This document shows positions 53,865 through 62,478 of a stretch of 64,000 nt of DNA, one piece after another (positions within the stretch are counted from its first letter, which is position 1; every line of letters begins with the position of its first letter). The DNA comes from Pedobacter sp. MC2016-24 (GTDB lineage Bacteria > Bacteroidota > Bacteroidia > Sphingobacteriales > Sphingobacteriaceae): the NCBI RefSeq assembly GCF_015223055.1, contig NZ_JADFBX010000021.1, positions 27,203 to 91,202 of the forward strand, read 5' to 3'. The position numbers were made by a program, and so were the translations under genes. The notes under the pieces are model-generated. The model ran no database searches and was not told the origin of the DNA. It saw only the letters and a list, made by a program, of their open reading frames with translations.

Positions 53865-56264
53865 ATGAAGATATCATATAACTGGCTTAAACAGTTCATT
53901 CAAACAGATCAAACGCCACAAGAACTTTCGTTGATCTTAACCAATATTGGTTTGGAAGTAGAAAGTCTGGATACCGTGCAGGCAGTTGCCGGTGGATTGG
54001 AAGGTTTGACAATTGGCCAGGTATTGACTTGTGTGCAGCATCCAAATGCCGACAGGCTGCGTGTAACCACTGTTGACGTTGGTGCGGAAGCGCCCTTACA
54101 AATTGTTTGCGGTGCGCCCAATGTGGCTGCCGGACAAAAAGTAGTGGTAGCTACAGTTGGAACTACCGTATATCCTAACGAAGGAGAACCGTTTAAAATC
54201 AATAAATCAAAGATCAGGGGAGAAGCATCAGAGGGGATGATCTGTGCAGAAGATGAGATCGGTTTGGGCGTATCTCATGATGGGATCATGGTCTTGCCTG
54301 AAGACACTCAGATTGGTCAGACTGCAAAAAGCTATTTCAAATTAGAAGACGATTATTTGTTCGAAATTGGATTGACACCAAATCGTGCTGATGCCGCTTC
54401 ACATTTAGGGGTGGCCCGTGATCTGGCTGCTTATTTCAAAAGCAAGATCGAGATGCCGGATATTGCTGCTTTTAAAACAGACAATGAATCCCTTAAAATT
54501 GAAGTTGAAGTAAAAGATGCCGTCGCTTGTCCGAGATACAGCAGCGTAAGCATTAGCGGAGTAACTGTTAAAACCTCGCCAGACTGGTTGCAGGATAAAT
54601 TGAAAGTTATTGGCATCAGGCCAATTAACAATATCGTTGACATCACCAATTATGTATTGCATGATTTGGGTGTGCCTTTACATGCTTTTGATGCAGATCA
54701 GATTACAGGTGGAAAGGTTATTGTACAGAAATGTGCAGAAGGAACACCTTTTGTTACACTTGATGGTGTGGAAAGAAAACTCTCAGCAGAAGATCTGATG
54801 ATCTGTAACGCTGAAAAACCAATGTGTATTGCCGGTGTATTTGGTGGTAAAGATTCTGGTGTGAGTGAAAATACCCGTAACATCTTTTTAGAAAGTGCTT
54901 ACTTCAATTCGGTATCGGTTAGAAAGACAGCTAAACGACATGGCTTGAAAACAGATGCTTCTTTCAGATTTGAAAGAGGTACTGATCCCGAAATGACTGT
55001 TGTAGCCCTTAAACGTGCTGCTTTATTGATCCAGGAACTGGCAGGAGGTACAATAGCTGCTGAAGTTTCAGACATTTATCCTGAAAAAATTGCGCCATTC
55101 CAGGTTGAAGTGAGCTATAATAACATCAACAAGCTGATCGGTGCGCAGATTCCGGATGCAGAGATTAAGTCGATCATTACTGCCCTGGATATTAAAGTAC
55201 TGGCGGAGACCGAAAATGGTCTTGACCTGGAAGTACCAAGATATCGTGTCGACGTAACCCGTGAATGTGACATTACCGAAGAGGTATTGCGGATTTATGG
55301 TTACAACAACATCGAAATCCCAAGTAAAATCAATGCTTCTTTATCTTACAGTACCAAGCCCAATAAGGAGCAGACGCAGCATGTGATTGCCGATATGTTA
55401 ACGGCCAATGGCTTTTTAGAGATCTGGTGTAATTCACTGACAAAAGGCGCGTACGCTAAAAATCCGGATGAGGCTGTTCAGATCCTGAATCCTTTAAGCT
55501 CAGATTTAAACGTGATGCGCCAGGGCCTGCTGATGCCGGCATTGGAAAGCGTTGCTTATAACCAAAACCGCAAAACTGCGGATATTAAGTTTTATGAATT
55601 TGGTAAAACGTATCACCTGATTAATGAGAAATATGTAGAGCGTCCGCGTTTGCTTATTTTATTATCCGGTGCATACCAACCTGAACAATGGAACCAAAAA
55701 GGAGGTTCAGTAAGCTTTTACCATTTGAAAGCAGCGGTAGACGCGGTGATCAACAGATTGGGAATAGGTACTTACCAGACTGAGGAACTGCAGGACGAGA
55801 ATTTTGCTTATGGGTTGAAATACTTTAGAGGTGACAAAACGATGGTGAGCTTTGGCGCTGCAACTGCGGCCGATAAGAAGCAGGCTGATGTGGATAAGGA
55901 TGTATTTTATGCCGACTTTGACTGGGCACTGTTGTTGGATCTGGTGCGGAAAAATAAGATTGTCAATAAAGAAGTTTCTAAATATCCTGCAGTAAGACGA
56001 GATTTGTCTATGCTTGTGGATACGGCTGTAACGTTTGATGCCTTAAAAACCATTGCGTTTAAAACAGAAAAGAAACTGATTAAGAATATACAGGTATTTG
56101 ACGTATATGTTGGTGATAAATTACCTGAAGGTAAGAAGTCTTACGCACTTAATTTTACCTTACAGGATGAAGATCAGACACTAACGGATAAGCAAATCGA
56201 TGCAGTTATGCAAAAGATTATTATTAACTTAGCACAATCTGCTAATGCAGAAATAAGAAAATAG
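53865..56264 (+). CDS. pheT: Phenylalanyl-tRNA synthetase beta subunit
   Basis: PheT with PheS charges tRNA-Phe. The 799-residue subunit has a tRNA-binding fold near the start (GLTIGQVLTCVQHPNADRLRVTTVDVG). The B3/B4 editing region follows (RPINNIVDITNYVLHDLGVPLHAFDADQI), then B5 (ERGTDPEMTVVALKRAALLIQELAGG). The ferredoxin-fold anticodon-binding domain ends it (SKYPAVRRDLSMLVDTAVTFDALKTIAF, SYALNFTLQDEDQTLTDKQIDAVM). Length and domain order are normal. pheS is not in the window. The coiled-coil gene and zapA follow on the same strand. Confidence 0.97.
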   Translation: MKISYNWLKQFIQTDQTPQELSLILTNIGLEVESLDTVQAVAGGLEGLTIGQVLTCVQHPNADRLRVTTVDVGAEAPLQIVCGAPNVAAGQKVVVATVGTTVYPNEGEPFKINKSKIRGEASEGMICAEDEIGLGVSHDGIMVLPEDTQIGQTAKSYFKLEDDYLFEIGLTPNRADAASHLGVARDLAAYFKSKIEMPDIAAFKTDNESLKIEVEVKDAVACPRYSSVSISGVTVKTSPDWLQDKLKVIGIRPINNIVDITNYVLHDLGVPLHAFDADQITGGKVIVQKCAEGTPFVTLDGVERKLSAEDLMICNAEKPMCIAGVFGGKDSGVSENTRNIFLESAYFNSVSVRKTAKRHGLKTDASFRFERGTDPEMTVVALKRAALLIQELAGGTIAAEVSDIYPEKIAPFQVEVSYNNINKLIGAQIPDAEIKSIITALDIKVLAETENGLDLEVPRYRVDVTRECDITEEVLRIYGYNNIEIPSKINASLSYSTKPNKEQTQHVIADMLTANGFLEIWCNSLTKGAYAKNPDEAVQILNPLSSDLNVMRQGLLMPALESVAYNQNRKTADIKFYEFGKTYHLINEKYVERPRLLILLSGAYQPEQWNQKGGSVSFYHLKAAVDAVINRLGIGTYQTEELQDENFAYGLKYFRGDKTMVSFGAATAADKKQADVDKDVFYADFDWALLLDLVRKNKIVNKEVSKYPAVRRDLSMLVDTAVTFDALKTIAFKTEKKLIKNIQVFDVYVGDKLPEGKKSYALNFTLQDEDQTLTDKQIDAVMQKIIINLAQSANAEIRK

Positions 56265-56293
56265 GTTTCAGTACAAATAAAAAAAGTAATTTC

Positions 56294-56584
56294 ATGTCTT
56301 CTGTTGCAGATCAGTTAAATTTAGTATTACAAAAAACCAGTCGTTTGATTGCGCTTTGTAATGCTTTGCAAGAAGAAAGTGAATTGTTAAAGGAAGAAAA
56401 TCAAACTGTAAAGCGTACCTTAGAAATAGTTAAAGCGAAAAATATGGACCTTGAAGAAAAGCTCAGGGTACTGAAATTGGCTAAGAGTATTGAGGGTACA
56501 AGTGAAAAGACACTTGATATAAAGCAAAAAATTAACGATTTTGTGCGTGAAATAGATAAGTGTGTTGTATTACTTAAGAAATAA
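56294..56584 (+). CDS. Small coiled-coil protein, ZapB-like position
   Basis: This 96-residue, almost wholly helical protein has heptad-like hydrophobics (LNLVLQKTSRLIALCNALQEESELLKEENQTVKRTLEIVKAKN...). It sits between pheT and zapA, 29 and 32 bases from each. It has no signal peptide or membrane segment. E. coli ZapB is a small coiled coil that binds ZapA at the Z ring; adjacency to zapA here suggests a similar partner role, but sequence identity with ZapB is not claimed. Confidence 0.75.
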   Translation: MSSVADQLNLVLQKTSRLIALCNALQEESELLKEENQTVKRTLEIVKAKNMDLEEKLRVLKLAKSIEGTSEKTLDIKQKINDFVREIDKCVVLLKK

Positions 56585-56616
56585 GTAATACCTGAAAAAG
56601 TGAAACAAAGCTAAAA

Positions 56617-56907
56617 ATGGGAGAAATCTCGATAAAAATAACCATTTCCGACCGTATCTATCCTTTAAAGGTAAATACGGAAGAGGAAGAAATTGTAAGG
56701 CGGGCAGCTAAGATTATCAATGAGCGCATAAAAGACTATCAGGAAAATTATGCGGTTAGGGATAAACAGGATTTGCTTTCTATGGCAGTATTGCATTATG
56801 CAACAGCGGTGCTGAGGGTAGAAAACAAAGTTCAGAATCAGGATACTGCAGTAGCTGAGAAGGTGGAGGAATTGGATAGTTTATTAAACGGATTTTTTGC
56901 TAAATAA
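56617..56907 (+). CDS. zapA: Cell division protein ZapA
   Basis: ZapA bundles FtsZ filaments at the division site. The 96-residue chain has the ZapA start ISIKITISDRIYPLKVNTEEEEIVRRAAKIINERIKDYQENY, then DLLSMAVLHYATAVLRVE and a C-terminal coiled coil. Length and pattern match the family. The 6S RNA locus follows immediately, an order also seen next to zapA in Proteobacteria. Confidence 0.93.
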   Translation: MGEISIKITISDRIYPLKVNTEEEEIVRRAAKIINERIKDYQENYAVRDKQDLLSMAVLHYATAVLRVENKVQNQDTAVAEKVEELDSLLNGFFAK

Positions 56908-56944
56908 GTACGTTCTTTATATTAGTTAAGATTATTACAAAGAT

Positions 56945-57126
56945 ATAGCCGCAGCTAGATTTTTGAGTTTCACTATTTTTAAAACTTAACACTTCAATAT
57001 TTATAGGATTAAGAGGGTGTATTTCATCTACATTTATGTACCTGAAAATGACTTAAATCCTAATTATAACTAGTTGAGGTTTTTAAAACTTGGGGCTTAT
57101 AAAATTTAGTTGCGGTTTTTTTATTG
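56945..57126 (+). ncRNA. ssrS: 6S RNA (SsrS), candidate
   Basis: The gap between zapA and rny holds a sequence with 6S-like shape. A perfect 15-bp closing helix joins about 56949-56963 to 57101-57116 (two G-T pairs), with T-rich sequence right after it to 57122. A central pair of unpaired strands and an apical hairpin around AGGATTAAG...CTTAAATCCT complete it. 6S RNA copies the open-promoter shape and binds RNA polymerase in stationary phase. The position next to zapA agrees with known 6S loci. Exact ends are approximate, no promoter was recognised, and the covariance model was not run. Confidence 0.7.
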
Positions 57127-57247
57127 AACATAATTTAACCGTAAAGGACCATATAAACAGAACAAAACAGTCAGATATGATCACCGGTTCCGGAGGAACT
57201 GCAAAACCAAAGGATCATATCAGATTAAACATAAATACAAATAGAGA

Positions 57248-58810
57248 ATGGAAATATTAGGAATAATAGGATACGTACTGGCCGGCTTGGTTATAGGTGT
57301 ATTGATAGGCAGGTACCTGCTGCGGAGCTTGCTTAAAACGCAGGAGATCGCGGCGCAGACCAAGGTTAAAAAAATGCTTAAAGATGCAGAAAGTAAGGCT
57401 GAGATTTTAAAGAAAGACAGATTGCTGGAAGCTAAAGAGAAATTTTTACAATTGAAGTCTGAGCATGAAACGGAAGTAAATGCTAAAAATAATGCAATCA
57501 ACCAACGTGAAAATTCCCTGAAACAAAAAGAACAGTCTTTAAATTCGAAGATTGAAAATGCCTCACGTAAAGAACAGGAATTGGACAATACCAGGAAAAA
57601 CCTGGAAAAACAAACTGAACTGGCTGTTAAAAAGCAGGAAGATGTGGACTTGTTGAAGAACCAGCATGTAAAACAACTGGAAACCATTGCAGGCTTAAGC
57701 GCTGATGAAGCGAAGAACCAATTGGTAGAAAGCATGAAGCAGGAGGCACGTACTCAAGCCATGATCCAGGTAAAGGATATCGTAGATGAAGCTAAACTGA
57801 CCGCTACCAAAGAAGCTAAGAAAGTGGTGATCCAAACCATTCAGCGTACTGCAGTAGAGGCTGCCATTGAAAATACAGTTTCTATCTTCCATATCGAAAG
57901 TGATGAAATTAAAGGACGTGTGATCGGTCGTGAAGGTCGTAACATCCGTGCACTGGAAGCAGCTACAGGGATTGAAATCATTGTGGATGATACCCCTGAA
58001 GCCATCATTTTATCGGGTTTTGATCCGGTAAGGAGAGAGATTGCACGTTTGGCATTACACCGTTTGGTAACAGATGGCAGGATTCACCCGGCACGTATTG
58101 AAGAGGTGGTTGCCAAAACCAAGAAACAGATTGAAGATGAGATTGTAGAGATTGGTGAGCGTACGGTAATCGATTTGGGTATCCATGGCTTACACCCTGA
58201 ATTGATCAGAATGGTTGGACGTATGCGTTACCGTTCTTCTTACGGACAAAACTTATTACATCACTCACGTGAGGTTGCCAATTTCTGTGCAACCATGGCT
58301 GCAGAGCTTGGTTTAAATGCTAAAATGGCTAAACGTGCTGGATTATTGCATGATATAGGTAAAGTGCCTGATGATAACCCGGAGTTGCCACACGCCATCC
58401 TGGGTATGCAATTGGCCGAGAAATATAAAGAGCATCCGGAAATTTGTAATGCCATTGGTGCCCACCATGATGAAATTGAGATGACTTCGATGATTTCTCC
58501 AATTGTTCAGGCTTGTGACGCCATTTCTGGTGCCCGTCCAGGTGCCCGTCGCGAGGTGGTAGAAAGTTATATCAAACGCTTAAAAGAATTGGAAGAGCTG
58601 GCGCTTTCTTATCCAGGTGTGGAGAAAACCTTTGCGATACAGGCAGGTAGAGAGCTGAGGGTAGTTGTAGAAAGTGAAAGGGTAACAGATCAGCAAGCTG
58701 AATTACTTGCGGCTGATATTTCTAACCGGATACAGACAGAGATGACCTATCCAGGGCAGATTAAAGTTACCGTAATCAGGGAAACCCGTTCGGTTTCATT
58801 TGCTAAGTAA
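57248..58810 (+). CDS. rny: Ribonuclease Y
   Basis: RNase Y is a membrane-anchored endoribonuclease that starts mRNA decay. The 520-residue protein has an N-terminal membrane helix (ILGIIGYVLAGLVIGVLIGRYLL). A long coiled coil to about residue 200 follows, rich in Lys and Glu. The KH domain has KGRVIGREGRNIRALEAATGIEIIVDDTPEAI, and the HD domain has HHSREVANFCATMAAELGL and AKRAGLLHDIGKV. All family parts are present and intact. It is upstream of the strong hairpin at 58897. Confidence 0.97.
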   Translation: MEILGIIGYVLAGLVIGVLIGRYLLRSLLKTQEIAAQTKVKKMLKDAESKAEILKKDRLLEAKEKFLQLKSEHETEVNAKNNAINQRENSLKQKEQSLNSKIENASRKEQELDNTRKNLEKQTELAVKKQEDVDLLKNQHVKQLETIAGLSADEAKNQLVESMKQEARTQAMIQVKDIVDEAKLTATKEAKKVVIQTIQRTAVEAAIENTVSIFHIESDEIKGRVIGREGRNIRALEAATGIEIIVDDTPEAIILSGFDPVRREIARLALHRLVTDGRIHPARIEEVVAKTKKQIEDEIVEIGERTVIDLGIHGLHPELIRMVGRMRYRSSYGQNLLHHSREVANFCATMAAELGLNAKMAKRAGLLHDIGKVPDDNPELPHAILGMQLAEKYKEHPEICNAIGAHHDEIEMTSMISPIVQACDAISGARPGARREVVESYIKRLKELEELALSYPGVEKTFAIQAGRELRVVVESERVTDQQAELLAADISNRIQTEMTYPGQIKVTVIRETRSVSFAK

Positions 58811-58856
58811 TATAAGCATCGTTAATTGGTTTGCTCGTATGGGCAAACTAACGATC

Positions 58857-58881
58857 GTCATCCCGGCGCAGGCCGGGATCT
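58857..58881. repeat. REP-like palindrome (CATCCCGG...CCGGGATC)
   Basis: CATCCCGG and CCGGGATC flank CGCAGG, an inverted repeat of a kind widely dispersed in bacterial genomes. It is much more GC-rich than the surrounding bases. Confidence 0.55.
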
Positions 58882-58896
58882 CCCAATAGCTAATAA

Positions 58897-58942
58897 AAAA
58901 ATAAGGAAAGCGGTAGATTAATCTACCGCTTTCCTTATTTTT
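58897..58942. terminator. Bidirectional terminator after rny (21-bp perfect stem)
   Basis: A 21-bp perfect stem (58897-58917 with 58922-58942) has a 4-base loop, with A-rich sequence before and T-rich after, so it could stop transcription from either side. The next gene starts 20 bases later on the plus strand. Confidence 0.85.
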
Positions 58943-58961
58943 ACAGCAAAACTAAAATGAC

Positions 58962-59486
58962 ATGAAGAAGGAGCAAAACAAGGGTGCGTTGACAAATCAC
59001 AAAAGTGACGTAGATGTTCTTTTTGACAAATACGCAGAAAGTCACCAAAACCACACCAACAAACTTATTCACTGGATTTGTGTGCCATTAATTGTTTTTA
59101 GTTTGCTGGGCCTGGTATGGGCCATTCCATTTCCCCACCTTGATTTTTTAGGAAAGTACAATGGCTTTTTAAATTGGGCATCCTTTCTGATTGCGTTTTC
59201 CTTATACTATTATTTTACTTTATCGCCTGTATTGTCTTTTCTGATGTTGTGGGTGATTAGTCTCATGAGCTATTTTATTGTGCAGCTGGAGTATTGGCAC
59301 GCCACAGGTGGACCGGCAGTATGGCTGGTTTGTACTGTCATATTTGTAGCTTCCTGGATCGGGCAATTTATCGGGCATAAAGTTGAAGGTAAAAAGCCGT
59401 CATTTTTAGATGATGTTAAGTTTTTGTTAATCGGTCCAATTTGGTTATTGCACTTTATTTGCAAAAAAGTAGGTCTAAAATACTGA
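58962..59486 (+). CDS. Mpo1-like (DUF962) membrane protein
   Basis: The 174-residue protein belongs to the DUF962/Mpo1 family: the N-terminal LFDKYAESHQNHTNKLIHWICVPLIVFSLLGLVW carries the conserved His residues. Several hydrophobic helices follow, then WIGQFIGHKVEGKKPSFLDDVKFLLIGPIWLL. Yeast Mpo1 is an Fe-dependent dioxygenase that shortens 2-hydroxy fatty acids; the bacterial substrate is unknown. The His residues in the two HxxH-like segments fit metal binding. It stands alone after the rny terminator. Confidence 0.88.
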   Translation: MKKEQNKGALTNHKSDVDVLFDKYAESHQNHTNKLIHWICVPLIVFSLLGLVWAIPFPHLDFLGKYNGFLNWASFLIAFSLYYYFTLSPVLSFLMLWVISLMSYFIVQLEYWHATGGPAVWLVCTVIFVASWIGQFIGHKVEGKKPSFLDDVKFLLIGPIWLLHFICKKVGLKY

Positions 59487-59497
59487 CCGGAAAGCTG

Positions 59498-59574
59498 TTT
59501 AACCGTTTGTTAACATACTGGTAAACGAATGGTAATTTGCAGCTAACGTATAGCTAACACTGTGGTAATAGCTT
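59498..59574 (+). promoter_or_regulatory. Seven 11-bp direct repeats (TAA-phased operator) before a TonB receptor gene
   Basis: Seven consecutive 11-mers beginning at 59498, 59509, 59520, 59531, 59542, 59553 and 59564 each carry TAA at the third to fifth base, mostly as G[GCT]TAA[CTA]. The last overlaps a TAGCTTTG -7 element (59569-59576). Direct repeats of 11 bp are the architecture of PhoB-type operators. No -33 TTG is present at normal spacing, as in activator-dependent promoters. Confidence 0.75.
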
Positions 59575-59576
59575 TG
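59569..59576 (+). promoter_or_regulatory. -7 element TAGCTTTG of the TonB receptor promoter
   Basis: TAGCTTTG matches TAnnTTTG and lies 24 bases before the TTG start at 59600, which leaves a short leader containing the AGGGAAAA ribosome-binding-like sequence. Confidence 0.6.
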
Positions 59577-59599
59577 CCTGAAATTAAATCAGGGAAAAT

Positions 59600-62374
59600 T
59601 TGAAATCACAACTACACCTCAAAAAAGCGTTATTAACCACTTTATTCGCGTTTATTAGCGTTATCACATTTGCACAAACCGGAAAGATTTCTGGTAAAGT
59701 ATCTGATAAGAAAACTGGAGAAACACTAATTGGTGTATCTGTTAAAATTAAAGGATCTACCAAAGGCATGTCTACCGATGTTGACGGGAAGTATTCATTG
59801 ACCGGACTGGCTAATGGAAAATACACCCTGTTGTTCCAATACATCGGATATAATGGAAAGGAAATCAGCGAAGTTGATGTTACTGCCGGAAAGAATACCA
59901 TATTTGATGTGATCCTGGAAGAAGCCGGACAGAAATTAAAAGAAGTAGTGATCCAGGGCTCCTTTAAAAAGGAGAGTGTAAATGCTTTGTATGCGCAGCA
60001 AAAGAACAGCGCAGTAATTTCTGATGGTATTTCATCAGAGGCCATAAAAAGATCTCCCGATAGAAATACTTCTGATGTGTTGAAACGCGTAAGTGGAGCA
60101 ACTATCCAGGATAATAAATTCGTTGTTGTACGTGGTTTAGCTGACAGGTACAACACTGCATTATTGGATGGGGCTTCATTACCCAGTACAGAACCCAATA
60201 GAAAAGCGTTCTCATTTGATATTGTACCTTCCAATCTGGTAGATAATCTGATCATCAGCAAAACTGCAACACCTGATCTTCCTGGTGATTTTACCGGTGG
60301 TGCTGTTCAGATTCAAACCAAAGATATCCCGGAACAGAACTTTATTTCTATAAGTGCCAGCGAGGGATATAATACAGTTTCCACATTTAAAAACTTCCAG
60401 AGCGGACCAAGAGCAGCTTCTGATTTCTTTGGCTTTAATGATGGAAGCCGCTATTTAAGTAGTTCATTTCCTTCACGTGCCAAACTTGTGAATTTAACAC
60501 CGGCCCAGAACCTTGCGGCTGTTAAATCATTGCCTCAAGACTGGAATATTTATAATAATACTGCATTGCCATCCCAGAACTATCAATTTACCATTGGCCG
60601 TGTTAAAGATTTTGAAAAGACCAATAGTAAGTTAGGAGCAATTTTATCCCTGACTTATCGCAATTCCCAAACTAAAAACGAAGATTTGTTCCGTGACTAT
60701 AATGCAAATAAATTCACAGATAATTCTTACAAATTTTCTACAAACCTGGGTGCATTGGCAAACTTTGCTTATAACTACGGAAGTAGCAAGATTACTTTTA
60801 AAAATATCTATAACAAAACGTTTGACGATCAATATTTGTATCGTAATGGCAGGTATGCCGGAACTACTTTATACCAGTATTATGCATTTGATTTGATGGA
60901 AAAATCATTGTTAAAGTCTACTTTAGAAGGTACGCATAAAATTGGAGAAGGAAAGATAAATTGGTCTGCGGCTTACAGTAATATCATTAATGATCAGCCA
61001 GATCAGCGGAAAATGGGCTACACTAAGAACGTATCCAGTGATGCGTCCGCACCATATAATGCCGCAGTTTTAAGTGGTGGAAGAGAGAATGCGAGACTTT
61101 TTGCTAAACTAAATGAAGATGTTTATTCTGGTGGTGTGAATTATAGCATGCCCTTAAATATCTTTAAGACATCTTCAACTTTTAAAGCCGGGTTGAACTC
61201 GCAATATAGAAGTAGAGATTTTAATTCCAGGTTTATTACTTTGTCAATAGATCCAACTAAAGTTGAAAACTATGACGCAATTGTTCAAAGGCCAATTCAA
61301 TATTTGTTTTCTAAAAACATTATCAATCAGGATGTCTATAAACTTAGTGATATTGCTAGTGGAGATGATACTTATAGTGGAACAGCCTTTGTTAATGCGG
61401 CTTATGCAATGTTGGATAATAAAATTGGTGAGAAATTTAGAATTGTTTGGGGGGTTCGTGGAGAGCAGTTTAACCTGGATGTAAAAACAGCAAACCCAAC
61501 AACAAAGCCCATTGTTAGAGATGAATTTAAGATCCTGCCATCGGCGAATTTGACTTATAGTTTGACTGAAAAAAGTAATTTGAGAGCATCATATTTCCGT
61601 AGCTTAGCGAGACCTGAGTTTAGAGAAATCGCGATAGCGCAGTATTATGATTATGAGTTTTCATCTTCTTACCAGGGAAATCAATATTTACAAACTGCCG
61701 ACATTGATAATTTTGATATCCGATATGAATTTTATCCTCAGGCGGGACAGATTTTATCAGTTTCAGGATTTTATAAGAAATTTACAAACGCTATTGAGGC
61801 ATCTATATACGATACCAATTCACTGCCTAATCTTTCATTTTTCAATTCGCAAAAGGCAAACGTATATGGTGTAGAGTTTGAAATCAGAAAATCACTGGAT
61901 TTCTTGGGAAGCAGCGACTTTTTGAAAAATACAATTGCATATTCAAACGTTACGTTGGTAAAATCGGTGGTAACGAATAAAGATGATCAAAATTATATAG
62001 AGAAGGAAAGACAGATGGTTGGTCAGGCTCCCTATGTGATCAATGCCGGTTTACAATCTTCATTTCTAGAAAACAGACTTTCTTTTAGTGCTTTATATAA
62101 TAAAATAGGAAGAAGAATTAATCGCGCCGGTGGTATATTATTCCGCAGTATCTGGGAAGCTCCCAGAGATGTTGTCGATTTTCAAGTTGGGTGTAAAGTC
62201 TTGAAAAACAAAGGAGAAGTTAAATTTAATGCCGGTGATATTCTAAATAATAACATCTTGTTTTATTGGGACCAGGACCTAAATAAAAAATATAGTCCTA
62301 ATTCTGGAGACGAGACAATCAGTCGTTATAAACCAGGAAGTAATTATAGCATTTCCTTCTCTTATACTTTCTAA
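59600..62374 (+). CDS. TonB-dependent outer-membrane receptor
   Basis: The 924-residue receptor starts with a signal peptide (LLTTLFAFISVITFAQ). It continues with a carboxypeptidase-regulatory-like domain (GKISGKVSDKKTGETLIGVSV) and the plug (RSPDRNTSDVLKRVSGATIQDNKFVVVRGLADRYNTALLDGASLPS, GDFTGGAVQIQTKDIPE), and ends with a beta-barrel finishing in an aromatic residue (FSYTF). It has no SusD neighbour, unlike the pair at 19414, so it is probably not a glycan transporter. The start is TTG at 59600: an in-frame TAA lies at 59585, no ATG follows before the signal peptide, and AGGGAAAA stands at good spacing. It lies downstream of the 11-bp repeat operator. Substrate unknown. Confidence 0.92.
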   Translation: MKSQLHLKKALLTTLFAFISVITFAQTGKISGKVSDKKTGETLIGVSVKIKGSTKGMSTDVDGKYSLTGLANGKYTLLFQYIGYNGKEISEVDVTAGKNTIFDVILEEAGQKLKEVVIQGSFKKESVNALYAQQKNSAVISDGISSEAIKRSPDRNTSDVLKRVSGATIQDNKFVVVRGLADRYNTALLDGASLPSTEPNRKAFSFDIVPSNLVDNLIISKTATPDLPGDFTGGAVQIQTKDIPEQNFISISASEGYNTVSTFKNFQSGPRAASDFFGFNDGSRYLSSSFPSRAKLVNLTPAQNLAAVKSLPQDWNIYNNTALPSQNYQFTIGRVKDFEKTNSKLGAILSLTYRNSQTKNEDLFRDYNANKFTDNSYKFSTNLGALANFAYNYGSSKITFKNIYNKTFDDQYLYRNGRYAGTTLYQYYAFDLMEKSLLKSTLEGTHKIGEGKINWSAAYSNIINDQPDQRKMGYTKNVSSDASAPYNAAVLSGGRENARLFAKLNEDVYSGGVNYSMPLNIFKTSSTFKAGLNSQYRSRDFNSRFITLSIDPTKVENYDAIVQRPIQYLFSKNIINQDVYKLSDIASGDDTYSGTAFVNAAYAMLDNKIGEKFRIVWGVRGEQFNLDVKTANPTTKPIVRDEFKILPSANLTYSLTEKSNLRASYFRSLARPEFREIAIAQYYDYEFSSSYQGNQYLQTADIDNFDIRYEFYPQAGQILSVSGFYKKFTNAIEASIYDTNSLPNLSFFNSQKANVYGVEFEIRKSLDFLGSSDFLKNTIAYSNVTLVKSVVTNKDDQNYIEKERQMVGQAPYVINAGLQSSFLENRLSFSALYNKIGRRINRAGGILFRSIWEAPRDVVDFQVGCKVLKNKGEVKFNAGDILNNNILFYWDQDLNKKYSPNSGDETISRYKPGSNYSISFSYTF

Positions 62375-62382
62375 GTTAAATA

Positions 62383-62409
62383 AACATTAAGGGGTTCGGC
62401 TTAATGTTA
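62383..62409 (+). terminator. Hairpin after the TonB receptor gene
   Basis: AACATTAAG (62383-62391) pairs with CTTAATGTT (62401-62409), a 9-bp stem. No T-run follows, so it may be an attenuator or RNA-stability hairpin between the receptor and the following lipoprotein gene. Confidence 0.5.
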
Positions 62410-62478
62410 ATGATTATTTAAACTTCTCGAAATGTTAAGTGAATCCCTTATTAACACCTTTGTAAAGAATAAATTAAT

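Noticed and set aside
57220..57735. 171-residue minus-strand frame opposite rny
   Set aside because: It is the reverse of the Lys/Glu-rich coiled-coil coding sequence, giving artificial Ser/Phe-rich protein.
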